From assembly GCF_006715785.1 (NCBI RefSeq), contig NZ_VFNX01000002.1, positions 186,001 to 250,000 of the forward strand: 64,000 nucleotides of DNA, in the 5' to 3' direction. The stretch is from Streptomyces puniciscabiei. GTDB lineage: Bacteria > Actinomycetota > Actinomycetes > Streptomycetales > Streptomycetaceae. The notes below the pieces were generated by a model. That model worked only from the letters and a program-made list of their open reading frames with translations. It was not told where the DNA came from and ran no database searches. The position numbers were made by a program, and so were the translations under genes. This document shows, piece by piece, positions 1 to 8,760 of this stretch (its first letter is position 1; the number at the start of each line of letters is the position of its first letter).

Positions 1-390
1 GCCGTTGAGCGTGGCGAGGACGAGGTCGGGGTTGTGCACCTCGACACCGGCCGGGGGCGCGATGTCGGCGGCGGTGACCAGACCCGGTCCCTGCTTGCGC
101 AGGTACATCACGACCGGCTCGTCGTGCTCCGAGGAGACGACCAGCTGCTTGATGTTGAGGATCAGGTCGGTGACGTCCTCCTTGACGCCCGGCACGGTGG
201 TGAACTCGTGCAGGACGCCGTCGATCCGGATCGAGGTGACGGCGGCACCCGGGATCGAGGACAGGAGCGTACGGCGCAGGGAGTTGCCGAGGGTGTAGCC
301 GAAGCCCGGCTCCAGCGGCTCGATCACGAACCGGGAGCGGAACACGTCGACGACCTCTTCGGTCAACGAAGGACGCTGAGCAATCAACAC
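1..390 (-). CDS. rpoA: RNA polymerase alpha subunit, 5' part (runs off the window)
   Basis: The alpha subunit forms the dimer scaffold on which beta and beta' assemble. Read leftward, this gives the first 130 residues of the alpha N-terminal domain: the start region [11 protein letters not shown], the [20 protein letters not shown] dimer-interface block and the [13 protein letters not shown] strand. There are no stops and no frameshift. I place the start at GTG 390 because a GGAGG lies 9 bases upstream; a TTG at 387 is the alternative. The 3' end lies outside the window. What is odd is the neighbourhood: in actinomycetes rpoA normally follows rpsD in the rpsM-rpsK-rpsD-rpoA-rplQ operon, yet nothing ribosomal lies upstream here. 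It may be a second, displaced rpoA or sit at a rearrangement breakpoint. Confidence 0.93.
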   Translation of the reverse strand, partial: MLIAQRPSLTEEVVDVFRSRFVIEPLEPGFGYTLGNSLRRTLLSSIPGAAVTSIRIDGVLHEFTTVPGVKEDVTDLILNIKQLVVSSEHDEPVVMYLRKQGPGLVTAADIAPPAGVEVHNPDLVLATLNG

Positions 391-757
391 GAGGTATTGC
401 CTCCAGGGTTTGGCGCCCGCTATCTGACGCCATGGACACCCCGAGGGTACGGGCCCTGCTCCCTCCCGGGTTGCCGAACCGCCTGACCACACCCGCCTGC
501 CATCCGATCGGCAGACGGGGCGAAAGGCCGTCCCGCCGCCGGCCGACTTCGAGGCGCCCGAGCGGATGGCCGCAGACGGACGGCAGATCATAGTGATCAA
601 CAGGGAGGGCCACAGGCGTGTCTTCGACTTCGCCATGATGCCGATCCCGGAACGTCGTCCCGCTCAGCCCAGACGCCCGCTGACCCACAACCGCACGCAG
701 CTGCCCCGGCCCCACCCGAGACCGGGCGCATCCTGCGCTGGTCGATCGATGCCGATG
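391..757. other. Upstream region of rpoA, no ribosomal gene
   Basis: No credible intact gene is seen. It holds the rpoA ribosome binding site (about 400-404, minus strand). Around 560-650 the plus strand reads like a scrap of a protein ([20 protein letters not shown]), possibly the N-terminal tail of an integrase-like gene, but it is too short to name. rpsD, expected here in a canonical operon, is absent. Confidence 0.4.
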
Positions 758-1657
758 TCAAAGGCCCTTCAGTACGCGCTCAAGCGCCGACCGGCCTGCG
801 GGCCCCCAGTTCGGCTTGCCTCCGGGCAGGCCGCGGTCCCCGTTCTGGCCCATCAGCATCAGGAACAGGCTCTTCATTGCGGCCAGCCCACGCGCTCGTC
901 GGACCAACGCCTCGTCCGCCTGCGCATAGCTGTCGAAGAACCGCGAGGCGCCGCCCGCGGGGAGCAGCAGCCAGGCGGCCGCAAGGTCCCAGGCCGGGTC
1001 GCCGGCGAAGACATCGCCGAAGTCGACCACGCCCGCCAGTGTCCCGTCCGCGACGACGACGTTCGCGGGATGCAGGTCGCCATGAACCCACACTCGCGGG
1101 CCCTCCCACCCGGGAGCCGCGGCCGCGTCGTCCCACACGGCCCGGATGTCGTCTTCGACGAAGTGGCCGAGGTCCACGGCCCGCAGGAAGTGCTCGAAGC
1201 CCTCCGTGCACTCCTTGGGGTGACCGCCGCGGTCCGAGGCGTCCGGTGCTTCGGCGGGCGCCTCCACATGCAACGCCTCGAGGAAGGCCGCCAGGATGTC
1301 GGCCGCATGGTCACTGCGGGTGATCGAGCCGTGGTCCAGCGGTGTGCCCTGAACCCATGTCATGACGGTCCAGATCTTGGGGAAGCGCTCGGACGGCGCA
1401 CCGTCCCGCACGGGGACCGGGATCGGCAGCGGCAGGCGCGAGGCCAGGGTCGGCAACCACCGGCGCTCCTTGAGCTGCAGATCCGGGCTGGTGTCCATCC
1501 GCTGCATCCGGACCGCCAACTCGTCCCCGAGGCGCCACATCTGGTTGCCCCAGCCGCCCGCCACCTCGCGGATGGGCAGCGCCGCCAAGTCCGGATGCTG
1601 GTCACGCAGCAGGTCGCGGACCAGACCCTCGCTGATCTCAATCTCGGATTCGATCAT
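758..1657 (-). CDS. Aminoglycoside phosphotransferase (APH) family kinase
   Basis: Predicted cytoplasmic small-molecule kinase of 299 residues, the normal length for the APH family. The catalytic loop HGDLHPAN is at residues 192-199 and the metal-binding DFGDV at 212-216; the N-lobe carries the WGNQMWRLGDELAVRM nucleotide-binding strands. Members phosphorylate aminoglycosides, macrolides, homoserine-like or sugar substrates, and the substrate cannot be told from sequence. The ATG start at 1657 gives the full N-lobe. It is a lone gene between the displaced rpoA and a GNAT gene, both possibly resistance-related. A long open frame on the opposite strand is a GC-driven shadow. Confidence 0.88.
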   Translation of the reverse strand: MIESEIEISEGLVRDLLRDQHPDLAALPIREVAGGWGNQMWRLGDELAVRMQRMDTSPDLQLKERRWLPTLASRLPLPIPVPVRDGAPSERFPKIWTVMTWVQGTPLDHGSITRSDHAADILAAFLEALHVEAPAEAPDASDRGGHPKECTEGFEHFLRAVDLGHFVEDDIRAVWDDAAAAPGWEGPRVWVHGDLHPANVVVADGTLAGVVDFGDVFAGDPAWDLAAAWLLLPAGGASRFFDSYAQADEALVRRARGLAAMKSLFLMLMGQNGDRGLPGGKPNWGPAGRSALERVLKGL

Positions 1658-2023
1658 GCGGAGTCACAGTACTTGGCGTACGCGGAGGCAACCACGTTCT
1701 TCGGGGGATCCAGCTCCCCGACTGGAATCGCCGAGCCCTCTCGAAGAACCCGCCGCTAGAGCGCCCCAGGCTGCGCCGTCCACCAACTGAGGCAGTGAGT
1801 CGTTCACGTCGGGCGAGGCCCGGTGGGGTCGTGAACGCGGTCGCATCACCGCAGGCGCAGCGAGCATTGGCCGGCAGCGCAGGTCCCCGGCAGCAACCGG
1901 GGCTCGTCCCCGTGCCCGCGGGGACGGTCCGGCCCGACCTCGTCCACGGCGAGGCCCGGGCCAGTGGCTTGATCGGTCCGCGCTTCTTGAACGCTTTGGA
2001 GCGTGCTGGCTAGGTTGGCTGGC
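1658..2023. other. Intergenic region between divergent kinase and acetyltransferase genes
   Basis: About 366 bases separate the divergent starts of the APH-family kinase and the GNAT gene. It should hold both promoters. I see no clear gene, hairpin or operator in it. Confidence 0.4.
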
Positions 2024-2572
2024 ATGGCTGACCCCAGACCCCTCGCCTGGCCACCTGCCCCGATCAAGACCGAGCGGCTCGTACTCCGCGAGTCCGAGGC
2101 CCGGGACCGCGATGCGGTCATCGAGCTGAACGCCTCGCCGGAGGTGAACACCTACCTTGGTGGCCCTCGACCGCGCGCCGAGCTCGAACGCACGGTGCCC
2201 GAGGTGCCCGGGCAGCGCCGTGGCTGGTTCGTGGTCGAGCTCGACGGAGCAATGATCGGCACGGTCCAGCTCAAACCGCACGCCCCCGAGAGTCCGAGCA
2301 ACCGCCGTCTGGAGGCCGGGAAGACGGAACTCGGCTACTTGTTCCTACCGGAGGCGTGGGGCCGCGGGTACGCCACCGAGGCGTGCACAGCGGCACTCGA
2401 CTGGTTTGCCGGCGCGCTGCCCGGGGAGCCGGTGGTGCTCTACACCCAGACCGCCAACGCCAGCTCGATGCGCCTCGCGGCGAAGCTGGGGTTCACCGAG
2501 CTGGAACGGTTCCAGTCGTGGGGCGCCGAGCAGTGGTTCGGCGTGTGGTCCTCGCTCACGCCCTCCCATTGA
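2024..2572 (+). CDS. GNAT family N-acetyltransferase (RimJ/RimL type)
   Basis: Acetyl-CoA-dependent acyltransferase of 182 residues. It opens with the typical IKTERLVLRESEARD strand of RimJ/RimL-like proteins. The acetyl-CoA pyrophosphate-binding loop is in LPEAWGRGYATEA (about residues 107-119), and the C-terminal ASSMRLAAKLGFTELERF helix-strand is complete. The ATG at 2024 was preferred to the in-frame GTG at 2003 because the conserved fold begins just after it. The substrate could be a protein N-terminus, an amine or an antibiotic. It is a single-gene unit. Downstream lies only an IS21 scrap. Confidence 0.88.
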   Translation: MADPRPLAWPPAPIKTERLVLRESEARDRDAVIELNASPEVNTYLGGPRPRAELERTVPEVPGQRRGWFVVELDGAMIGTVQLKPHAPESPSNRRLEAGKTELGYLFLPEAWGRGYATEACTAALDWFAGALPGEPVVLYTQTANASSMRLAAKLGFTELERFQSWGAEQWFGVWSSLTPSH

Positions 2573-2647
2573 TCGGCTCTGCGGTCGACGATCGCACAGG
2601 CTTCCCCGGCCCCCGGTCAGGCGCCCTGCCTGGCGTGTTCCGCGGCG

Positions 2648-2732
2648 GTGGCTGGTAGCGGTAGGACTCGGTGCCGGTCTGGATGGGGGTGCAGCGGAAG
2701 GTAATCCGGTCGGCGATGGCAGCGCAGAGCTG
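2648..2732 (-). pseudogene. istB (IS21 helper ATPase) remnant
   Basis: Read leftward, this encodes CAAIADRITFRCTPIQTGTE, the C-terminal part of an IS21-family IstB ATPase. A closely similar stretch lies on the plus strand at 28899-28980. Only about 28 codons survive, with no start or stop of its own, so it is a decayed fragment. Confidence 0.65.
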
Positions 2733-3180
2733 CGGGGATGCCGGGCGTCCTGTGTGTGGCCGGCCCGCAACTAGCCGCCCCACTGGCCTACTCCGGTCCT
2801 GAATTGGTGCCTGCCGCATTCAGTGAGCGCAGCTGCCTCAGCTGACGGGTTATCTGTCCTTCGCTGTGTGTGCCGACCTATCGTCGAGCTGGCGATTGGG
2901 GGCGTCATGGTGCGGGACACTCGGCTGACTTGTGACCAGGGGCGGAGTGGATGGCGCACCCAGCGCGAGCGTGGCCGTCGCCGACCACTGATTCCGACCG
3001 TAGCCTCGCTCGTGCCGAGGGTTGTTCTTGCGGCCACCAGCGCGGCCACAAACAAGGTGCTTTCACCTTCTCCCAGTGGATCGGCCTCGGCAACGGCGGC
3101 GTCATCACCGACAACAACCCTTCGAGCAAAGGCGATCCTGCGGCCGGGCACTGTGCCGTCGGGCCGGCTCCCAGCGCCAG
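2733..3180. other. Intergenic region, no supported gene
   Basis: Several frames are open because of GC bias, but none has family signatures or a convincing start. A short plus-strand stretch at about 3057-3120 (FTFSQWIGLGNGGVITDNNP) looks protein-like but I cannot assign it. Confidence 0.3.
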
Positions 3181-3525
3181 TCAGGCGGATTCGAGGATCG
3201 GGCGGACCTCGACGGTCTCCGGCGTGGGGAGGCTCCTGGCCAGTTCTAGGGCTTTCGTGCGGTCGGCTACCTCGACGATGAACCAGCCGCCGAGGGTCTC
3301 GTCGCCAGCGTGCGTGGGCACGTCGGTCACCGTCGACGTCCCGTCTGTCTCAGTGCGCAGTGTCGCGGGGCGGTGTGCTCGGTCTCCAAGGCTTCCCCGC
3401 CGACCAGTTTCCCGGCCGGGGCGAGGCCCCCGATCCAGCCGTCGTGTTCCTTGCGGTATGCGGCCCGGTCGGCCTGGACGGCGGTATGACTCGTCCGTCT
3501 CGAAGATCACGAGTGCGTATTTCAT
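3181..3525 (-). pseudogene. YCII-family protein with two compensating frameshifts
   Basis: YCII proteins are small ferredoxin-fold proteins of about 100-120 residues, often next to ECF sigma factors. The start (ATG 3525, GGGAG upstream) gives MKYALVIFETDESY. The frame then moves out of register just after codon 15. The alternative frame restores the family-like stretch RAAYRKEHDGWIGGLAPAGK and continues to ...EALETEHTAP. The original frame is regained at ATLRTETDGTSTVTD and ends with the conserved GGWFIVEVADRTKALELA tail. The ORF is thus open end to end (114 aa) but about 42 internal residues are scrambled. This is either a two-indel pseudogene or two sequencing errors. Confidence 0.7.
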
Positions 3526-3590
3526 GGGACTTCGTCTCCCGCCGCCGTACGGGCGAATACTGCTGACGGTGTGAGAGGGGGGTGGTTTGT

Positions 3591-4490
3591 TCAGGCGATG
3601 CTGTCCGGTGGGGCGATGCGGGCGAGTGAGCCGATCTCCAGCGCGGTCCACAGGGCGCCGTCGGGGCCCACGGCGATGCCGTGCGGTTCGGAGCGGGGGG
3701 TGGGCAGGTCGTGGACGGTGACGGAGCCGTCGGGGGTGATCGTGCCGACGCGGTTGCCTCCCCATTCGGTGAACCACACGGTGCCCTGTCCGTCGACGGT
3801 GACGGCGTGCGGCCGGGCGGCGCGGTCGGGCAACGGGAACTCGGTGATCTGCCCGTCGGGAGTGATCCGGCCGATCTGACCGGCGGCGATCTCGACGAAC
3901 CAGAGCGCTCCGTCGTGGCCTGCGGCGATCCCGACGGGCGCTGCCGCCTCGGTCGGCAGGGGGTGGAGGGTGACCGCACCGTCCATGCCGATCCGCCCGA
4001 TGGCGTTGGCCTGGTTGAGGGTGAACCACATCCCTCCGTCGTCCCCGGCGGTGATCGCCGAGGGAAACGCGCCGGTGGCGGGCAGCGGAAACTGGGTGAG
4101 GTGACCGTCGACGGTGATCCGGCCGATGCGGTCGGCAGCGGTCTCGGTGAACCACAGTGCGCCGTCGGGTCCCGCAGCGATCCCGAACGGCCCGCAGCCG
4201 GAGCCGGGCACGTCGAATTCGTCGATCACGCCGTCGGTGGTGATTCGTCCGATCCGGTCCGCCCGGTACTCGGTGAACCACAGCGCGCCGTCCGGGCCGG
4301 GTGTGATGACGGTCGGCCCGCTGTCCGGGGCGAGTTGGTGGCTGGTCGGCTCCTCACCGGGGACCAGGCGGCCGATCCGGCCGCTGTGGACAAGGGTGAA
4401 CCACAGGGCGCCGTCCGGGCCGGTGGTGAGGGCGTAGGGTCCGGCCGCGCGGTCGGCCACCGTGTGCTCTTCGATGGATATCTGGGGCAT
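3591..4490 (-). CDS. vgb: Virginiamycin B lyase (streptogramin B inactivation)
   Basis: Vgb linearises type B streptogramins by cleaving the thr-Phg ester through an elimination reaction that needs Mg2+. The protein is 299 residues, the length of the staphylococcal enzyme. It is a seven-bladed propeller built from repeats of the type GPDGALWFTE....IGRIT. The known catalytic positions line up: His228 in ARPHA, His270 in EPHGI, and a glutamate at 285 in WTALE (Glu284 in the reference enzyme, one residue shift). ATG 4490 follows the vat stop by 5 bases, so the two genes form one unit giving resistance to both streptogramin components. SMP-30/Vgb-like sugar lactonases are the alternative, but residue agreement favours Vgb. 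Confidence 0.9.
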   Translation of the reverse strand: MPQISIEEHTVADRAAGPYALTTGPDGALWFTLVHSGRIGRLVPGEEPTSHQLAPDSGPTVITPGPDGALWFTEYRADRIGRITTDGVIDEFDVPGSGCGPFGIAAGPDGALWFTETAADRIGRITVDGHLTQFPLPATGAFPSAITAGDDGGMWFTLNQANAIGRIGMDGAVTLHPLPTEAAAPVGIAAGHDGALWFVEIAAGQIGRITPDGQITEFPLPDRAARPHAVTVDGQGTVWFTEWGGNRVGTITPDGSVTVHDLPTPRSEPHGIAVGPDGALWTALEIGSLARIAPPDSIA

Positions 4491-4495
4491 GTGGT

Positions 4496-5152
4496 TCAAA
4501 GGGTCTTCCCCTGTCCGTGCTCGCTGGCGATGCGTTCGATGTCGGCCGGGGTTCCGGCCATGATGGTGCGGGCGTGTTCGGTGACCAGGTCGGCGGGCCA
4601 GTCCCACCACGTGGCGCGCCGCAGCCGCTCGACGTCGGCGTCGTCGAAGCGCTGCCGGATGGGTCTGGCCGGGTTGCCGCCGACGATCGTGTAGGGCGGG
4701 ACGTCGGCGGTGACCACGGCGCCGGCCGCGATGATGGCACCGTCGCCAATCCGTACGCCGGGCATCACGGTCGCGCGGTACCCGAACCAGACGTCGTTGC
4801 CGACGACTGTGTCGCCGCGGCTGGGCATGGCGGTGACGATGTCCAGCGTCTCCTCGGCCCACCTGCCGCCGAACATGGTGAACGGGTAGGTGGACGCCCC
4901 CATCGTCGGGTGCTCGGCGCCGGCCATCAGAAAGGTGGTCCCGGTGGCGATCGCGCAGTACTTGCCGATGGTGAGGCGCTCCGGCCCGTAGGCGTAGAGG
5001 ACGTTGCGGTGCTCGAACTCCGTGGCTCCGTCCGGGTCGTCGTAGTAGGTGTACTCGCCCACGCTGATGTTCGGTGAGGTGACCAGCGGGTTGAGGAACA
5101 CAACACGTTCGTGGGCGGGCAGCGGGTGCACGGTGGTCGGATCAGGGGACAA
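4496..5152 (-). CDS. vat: Streptogramin A O-acetyltransferase (Vat/XAT family)
   Basis: Trimeric left-handed beta-helix acetyltransferase that acetylates the free hydroxyl of type A streptogramins. Family landmarks are [17 protein letters not shown], the catalytic histidine in [14 protein letters not shown] (His81 with the start chosen here, matching His82 of Vat(D)), the [13 protein letters not shown] loop, hexapeptide repeats around [19 protein letters not shown], and the [10 protein letters not shown] tail. I chose TTG 5152 because AAGGA lies 8 bases upstream; GTG 5188 would add 12 residues without family support. The product is 218 aa. It is translationally close to vgb (5-base gap). Chloramphenicol acetyltransferases of the XAT group are related. 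Confidence 0.9.
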   Translation of the reverse strand: MSPDPTTVHPLPAHERVVFLNPLVTSPNISVGEYTYYDDPDGATEFEHRNVLYAYGPERLTIGKYCAIATGTTFLMAGAEHPTMGASTYPFTMFGGRWAEETLDIVTAMPSRGDTVVGNDVWFGYRATVMPGVRIGDGAIIAAGAVVTADVPPYTIVGGNPARPIRQRFDDADVERLRRATWWDWPADLVTEHARTIMAGTPADIERIASEHGQGKTL

Positions 5153-5224
5153 GGTCGGGGTCCTTTGCGTGGTTGCGGGATGTCGCACACGGCCCTGGCG
5201 GGGCGTCGGCGGGCCAGGGGCGGA

Positions 5225-5413
5225 TCACCCTGGCCCGGCGGGGCTTCGGGTGTTCTCGGGGCTGGGCGGGGTGACCCACTCGATGAACTGGGCGATCACC
5301 CCGCTGGGGTCGGCGACCTGGAAGCAGCGTTCGCCCAGGGGTTCGGTAGCGGCATGGTGATGTCGACGCCCTCGGCGCGCAGCCGCTTCTCCTGGCCAAG
5401 GCCGTTGTTCTTG
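5225..5413 (-). pseudogene. VOC/glyoxalase-family C-terminal fragment
   Basis: The leftward strand reads EKRLRAEGVDITMPL, then after a one-base shift TEPLGERCFQVADPSGVIAQ and FIEWV, the end of a VOC-fold protein. The N-terminal half is missing and the frame is broken near 5350. It sits between vat and the MFS gene, so it may once have been part of the same leftward unit. Confidence 0.65.
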
Positions 5414-6883
5414 TCAACGGCTGTTCAGGGGTGCCTCGTTCGAGGTGGTGACCGCACCTGGGCCGGTGGGACGTTGCGGCGCCGCGCAGCCTTCCGCGGG
5501 CCTGGACCTCGCCAGCCACAGGCCGGTGAACACGGCGGTGACCAACGTGACGGTGCCGGCGGCAAGGAAGGCGCTGTTGAGGCCGGTCTCGAAGGAGGCG
5601 CCGCCGGATTGCCGGGTGCGGACGATGGCTCCGAGTACCGCCACGCCGAGCACCGCGCCGATCTGCCGGGTGGTGCTGCTGATGCCTGATGCGAGGCCGC
5701 CTTCCTGCGGGCTGACTGCTTGGATGGCGGCGCCTGTCAGTGGGGACATGGCCAGGGCGAAGCCGATGCCTGCGAGGGCCAGCCGCCACCATACGTTCCC
5801 GTAGCCGGTGTCGGCGTGCACCATGCCGAGCGCCAGCAGTCCCAGGCCGGCCAGGGCCAGGCCGGTGGTCACCACGATGCGGAAGCCGTACCGGGCGGCG
5901 AGTCGGCCCGCGTACGGGCTGACGATCACCATGGCGAGGGATACCGGCAGGGTCTGCAGGCCGGCGCGCAGGATCGAGCTGCCCTGGACGTACACGAAGA
6001 ACTGAGAGAAGAAGAACGACGAGCCCATGAGCGCGAAACCCACCACGACCATGGCGGTGTTGGACACGGTGAACAGGCGCTGTCCGAACAGCCGCAGCGG
6101 CAGCATCGGAGCGGAACGACGGGCTTCGACGGCGACGAAGGCGGCAAGGAGGATCACCGCGGCGGCGAAGCTGCCCAGGATGACCGGTGAGGTCCAGCCG
6201 CGGGCACCCCCCTCGATCAGCCCGTAGGTCAGTACCCCCACCGCCAGAACGGACAGCACCGTGCCCGGGATGTCGATCGCGGGGGCACTCGGGTTGCGGG
6301 ACTCGCCGAGGTGGCGCAGGCCGACCAGCAGCAGGACCACGCCGATGGGCAGATTGACCAGGAAGATGGCGGGCCAGCCGAAGGCTTGTGCCAGCACGCC
6401 GCCGGCCACGGGGCCTGCGGCCAGACCGATTCCGCTGAGTCCGGCCCACAGCCCGATCGCCTTGATCCGTTCTCGCGGCACGGGATAGGCGGCGGCGAGC
6501 AGGGCGAGCGAGGCAGGGCTCAGCGCCGCGGCCCCGATGCCCTGCAGCACCCGGCCGGCGACCAGCCAGCCGAGCGAGGGCGCGAGGCTGCACAGCAGCG
6601 ACGCGGCAGTGAACACCGCCACGCCGGTCAGGTACACCCGCTTGCGGCCGAACCGGTCGGCGAAGACACCGCCGGACAACAGCAGCATGGCGACCAGCAG
6701 TACGTACGCGTCGACGATCCACTGGAGTCCGGTCAGCTGTGCGTGCAGCCGGTGCTGCATATCGGGCAGTGCCGCTCCAACGATCGTGTTGTCGAGCAGG
6801 ACCATGAATTGACCCAGGCAGGTGACCGTGAGCAGCACGGCCCGGTTTGATCGACTGCCTACGGTCGCATGCGATGCAGCCAT
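5414..6883 (-). CDS. MFS drug exporter, DHA2 (EmrB/QacA) type
   Basis: Proton-driven multidrug antiporter of the inner membrane, 489 residues, consistent with 14 transmembrane helices. Motif D1 (LDNTIVGAALPDMQ), motif A (GGVFADRFGRKRVY) and motif C (GLSGIGLAAGPVAGG) are all present and spaced normally; the C-terminal half is intact. ATG 6883 follows GAGGGGG at good spacing; upstream in-frame starts lie inside the promoter. It is transcribed away from the TetR gene at 7036 and toward vat-vgb. TetR probably represses it, and the cluster may export and modify streptogramins, though the exporter's substrate is inference. Confidence 0.9.
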   Translation of the reverse strand: MAASHATVGSRSNRAVLLTVTCLGQFMVLLDNTIVGAALPDMQHRLHAQLTGLQWIVDAYVLLVAMLLLSGGVFADRFGRKRVYLTGVAVFTAASLLCSLAPSLGWLVAGRVLQGIGAAALSPASLALLAAAYPVPRERIKAIGLWAGLSGIGLAAGPVAGGVLAQAFGWPAIFLVNLPIGVVLLLVGLRHLGESRNPSAPAIDIPGTVLSVLAVGVLTYGLIEGGARGWTSPVILGSFAAAVILLAAFVAVEARRSAPMLPLRLFGQRLFTVSNTAMVVVGFALMGSSFFFSQFFVYVQGSSILRAGLQTLPVSLAMVIVSPYAGRLAARYGFRIVVTTGLALAGLGLLALGMVHADTGYGNVWWRLALAGIGFALAMSPLTGAAIQAVSPQEGGLASGISSTTRQIGAVLGVAVLGAIVRTRQSGGASFETGLNSAFLAAGTVTLVTAVFTGLWLARSRPAEGCAAPQRPTGPGAVTTSNEAPLNSR

Positions 6884-6965
6884 GGGATCCCCCTCAATCG
6901 TTGGTTGCGCCCGGTCCACGGTCGACGCGGGTGGCGATACACCTGAGCGCCCTAAAGCAGCCGAT

Positions 6966-7026
6966 GACTGCGTTAAGCGACTATAGAGAGGATGGCCCCA
7001 CAAACGCAAGTCGCGACTGCGTTAAG
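6966..7026. promoter_or_regulatory. Direct repeat GACTGCGTTAAG x2, candidate TetR operator
   Basis: The same 12 bases, GACTGCGTTAAG, occur at 6966-6977 and 7015-7026, 49 bases apart, in the 152-base region between the divergent MFS and TetR starts. The second copy ends 9 bases before the TetR ATG. Placement in a shared divergent promoter is what is expected of an autoregulating TetR repressor, although TetR sites are usually inverted repeats. Confidence 0.55.
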
Positions 7027-7035
7027 GTTGTGGGC

Positions 7036-7602
7036 ATGAACGAGCGACAGCGAGCCCGGCGGCCCGGCGGGCGCAGCGCCCGCGTCGGCGCGCAGGTGCA
7101 CCAGGCCGTCACCGACCTGATCAGTGAGCGCGGCTACGGCAACTTCACCGTCGGCGACGTCGCAGCCCGCGCAGGCGTAGCCGACAGCAGCATCTACCGC
7201 CGGTGGGGGAACCTGGAAACCCTGCTCACCGACGTGGCGCTCACCCGCCTCAATGCGCAGTCGCCGATGCCCGACACCGGGAGCCTCGCCGGCGACCTGC
7301 GCACCTACGCGGCCCAAGTGGCCCGCGAGATCACCGGACCCGACGGTCCGGCAGTGCTGCACCTGGCCGTCGCCCTCTCGAGCAGCGGTCCGCAGGGCCT
7401 GCAGGCTGGTGCCGACCTCCGCGCCGAACGCACCCGGCAACTGCAGTCCATGCTCGATCGCGCCCGCGACCGTGGCGAGCCCGCACCCGATGTGTTCGAT
7501 GTGCTGGACCACATCCTGGCCCCGATGTATATCCGCGTCTTGTTCGGCATGGTCCCGCTCACCCCGGACTACATCGACGGGCTGGTCGACCGATTGCTGT
7601 GA
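7036..7602 (+). CDS. TetR family transcriptional regulator
   Basis: DNA-binding repressor of 188 residues. The helix-turn-helix is at about residues 33-57 (FTVGDVAARAGVADSSIYRRW), followed by the TetR-C ligand domain ending DYIDGLVDRLL. ATG 7036 lies just inside the divergent promoter with the exporter gene. Control of the MFS gene, and perhaps vat-vgb beyond it, is inferred from the divergent arrangement and the duplicated 12-base sequence. The inducer is unknown; a streptogramin is one guess. Confidence 0.88.
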   Translation: MNERQRARRPGGRSARVGAQVHQAVTDLISERGYGNFTVGDVAARAGVADSSIYRRWGNLETLLTDVALTRLNAQSPMPDTGSLAGDLRTYAAQVAREITGPDGPAVLHLAVALSSSGPQGLQAGADLRAERTRQLQSMLDRARDRGEPAPDVFDVLDHILAPMYIRVLFGMVPLTPDYIDGLVDRLL

Positions 7603-7846
7603 CCTCGAACCGGTTCCTTATCGGACCACGGAGGTTCCTCCCGCAGGGCGGGCCCGCCTCCGATTCCGCGGGCGGTGAATGACCGGATACGTTTTCGTCC
7701 CGCTGGTCAACTGCACTCTGCGGCGAAGCCATCACCTGCACCGGACGTTGGACAGCGACTCAGTGGCTGCGGTCTGGATGCGGCCGGGTCGGCAACGCCC
7801 GGACGGGAGTCGGTGGCGACAGGGCGTGGCAAGCCCCCTCGACGTC

Positions 7847-8213
7847 GCGGAACTCGCAGAACTCGCCGCGCTCATCGACAAACTCGCCGCTGTCGGCATC
7901 AACATGACCGAGCCCGGCGTCACCCCGCCCTCGGCCGCCGAGACCGACCCCGGCAGCGACAGCACGGCCGGCTCGCCGATCGGCTCCGGTCCGCTGGCCG
8001 GGATGACAGTGGTCGTCACCGGCGCCATGACAGGAGACCTGGAACGGCTCACCCGCAACGAGTTCCTGGTCCAGTCCAGCGGGTCCAAGAAGACCAGCCT
8101 CGTGGTCGCCGGCGAAGGCGCGAGTTCCAGGCGGGCCAAGGCTGATCAGCTCGGTATCCGCCGTCGCCACCTCGGACGGGTTCGCCGCCCTTGTTGCCGA
8201 CCTCCTCGACTGA
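7847..8213 (+). pseudogene. NAD-dependent DNA ligase (LigA) C-terminal BRCT remnant
   Basis: The frame reads AELAALIDKLAAVGI, then LAGMTVVVTGAMTG, RNEFLVQSSG and KTSLVVAGEGASSRRAKADQ. This is the end of LigA with its BRCT domain, but part of the middle is missing. After QLG the frame shifts and the other frame supplies the true tail SVSAVATSDGFAALVADLLD with a stop at 8213. The adenylation, OB and HhH parts are absent. It is therefore the broken 3' end of a second ligA-like gene. Confidence 0.72.
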
Positions 8214-8760
8214 GCCGAACCAAGACGTTGCGCCGAGTGCCTGCGGTGGTCAGACGGCGTTCCCAGTGATCGACTGCCCGTCCGCGCCTCCGGCTCCGAC
8301 AGTTGCTCGGGCTCCAGTCGTCGGGCGGGCCGCGACTGCCCGACGCCCGCCGACGCTGACACGCCACATGAACGCTCCTGCAAGCGCGAAGCCGGGCTTT
8401 CCCGCCGTACGGGCCTGTCTGATCCGCTGGTCAAGCCCAGGAGGTGCGCACATGCCTGCACCGGACGGCGGCACCGCGGTCCCGCATCCGTCCTGCCCCC
8501 GTTCGCCGTACGCCGCCTGTGATCTGCGCCCGGCGCCCGCTTCGCGCGGCCGGGCCACGGCGGGAGACTCGAAGTTCTATGAGGCTGCGCCATCTTGAAG
8601 TGGCTGGTCAGCAGCGGTGGTGTGACCCCGTTTCGAGCGGCTCGTACTGGTCGCGGGCGGCAGTCTGGGGTGCAGATCGTCCGCCAAAGCGGCTTTGCCG
8701 ATGAGTCCACCGTCTTCGAACGGTCTACCCAGCGACACGACCGTCCTCGACAGGAGTGCC
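8214..8760. other. Intergenic region, no supported gene
   Basis: About 550 bases with only GC-driven open frames. The AGGAG at 8752-8756 belongs to the following VOC gene. I see no recognisable protein, repeat or RNA in the rest. Confidence 0.35.

Noticed and set aside
566..1759. Long plus-strand open frame of about 397 codons
   Set aside because: It is antisense to the APH-type kinase, Arg/Pro-rich and lacks any family signal; it is a shadow caused by GC3 bias.
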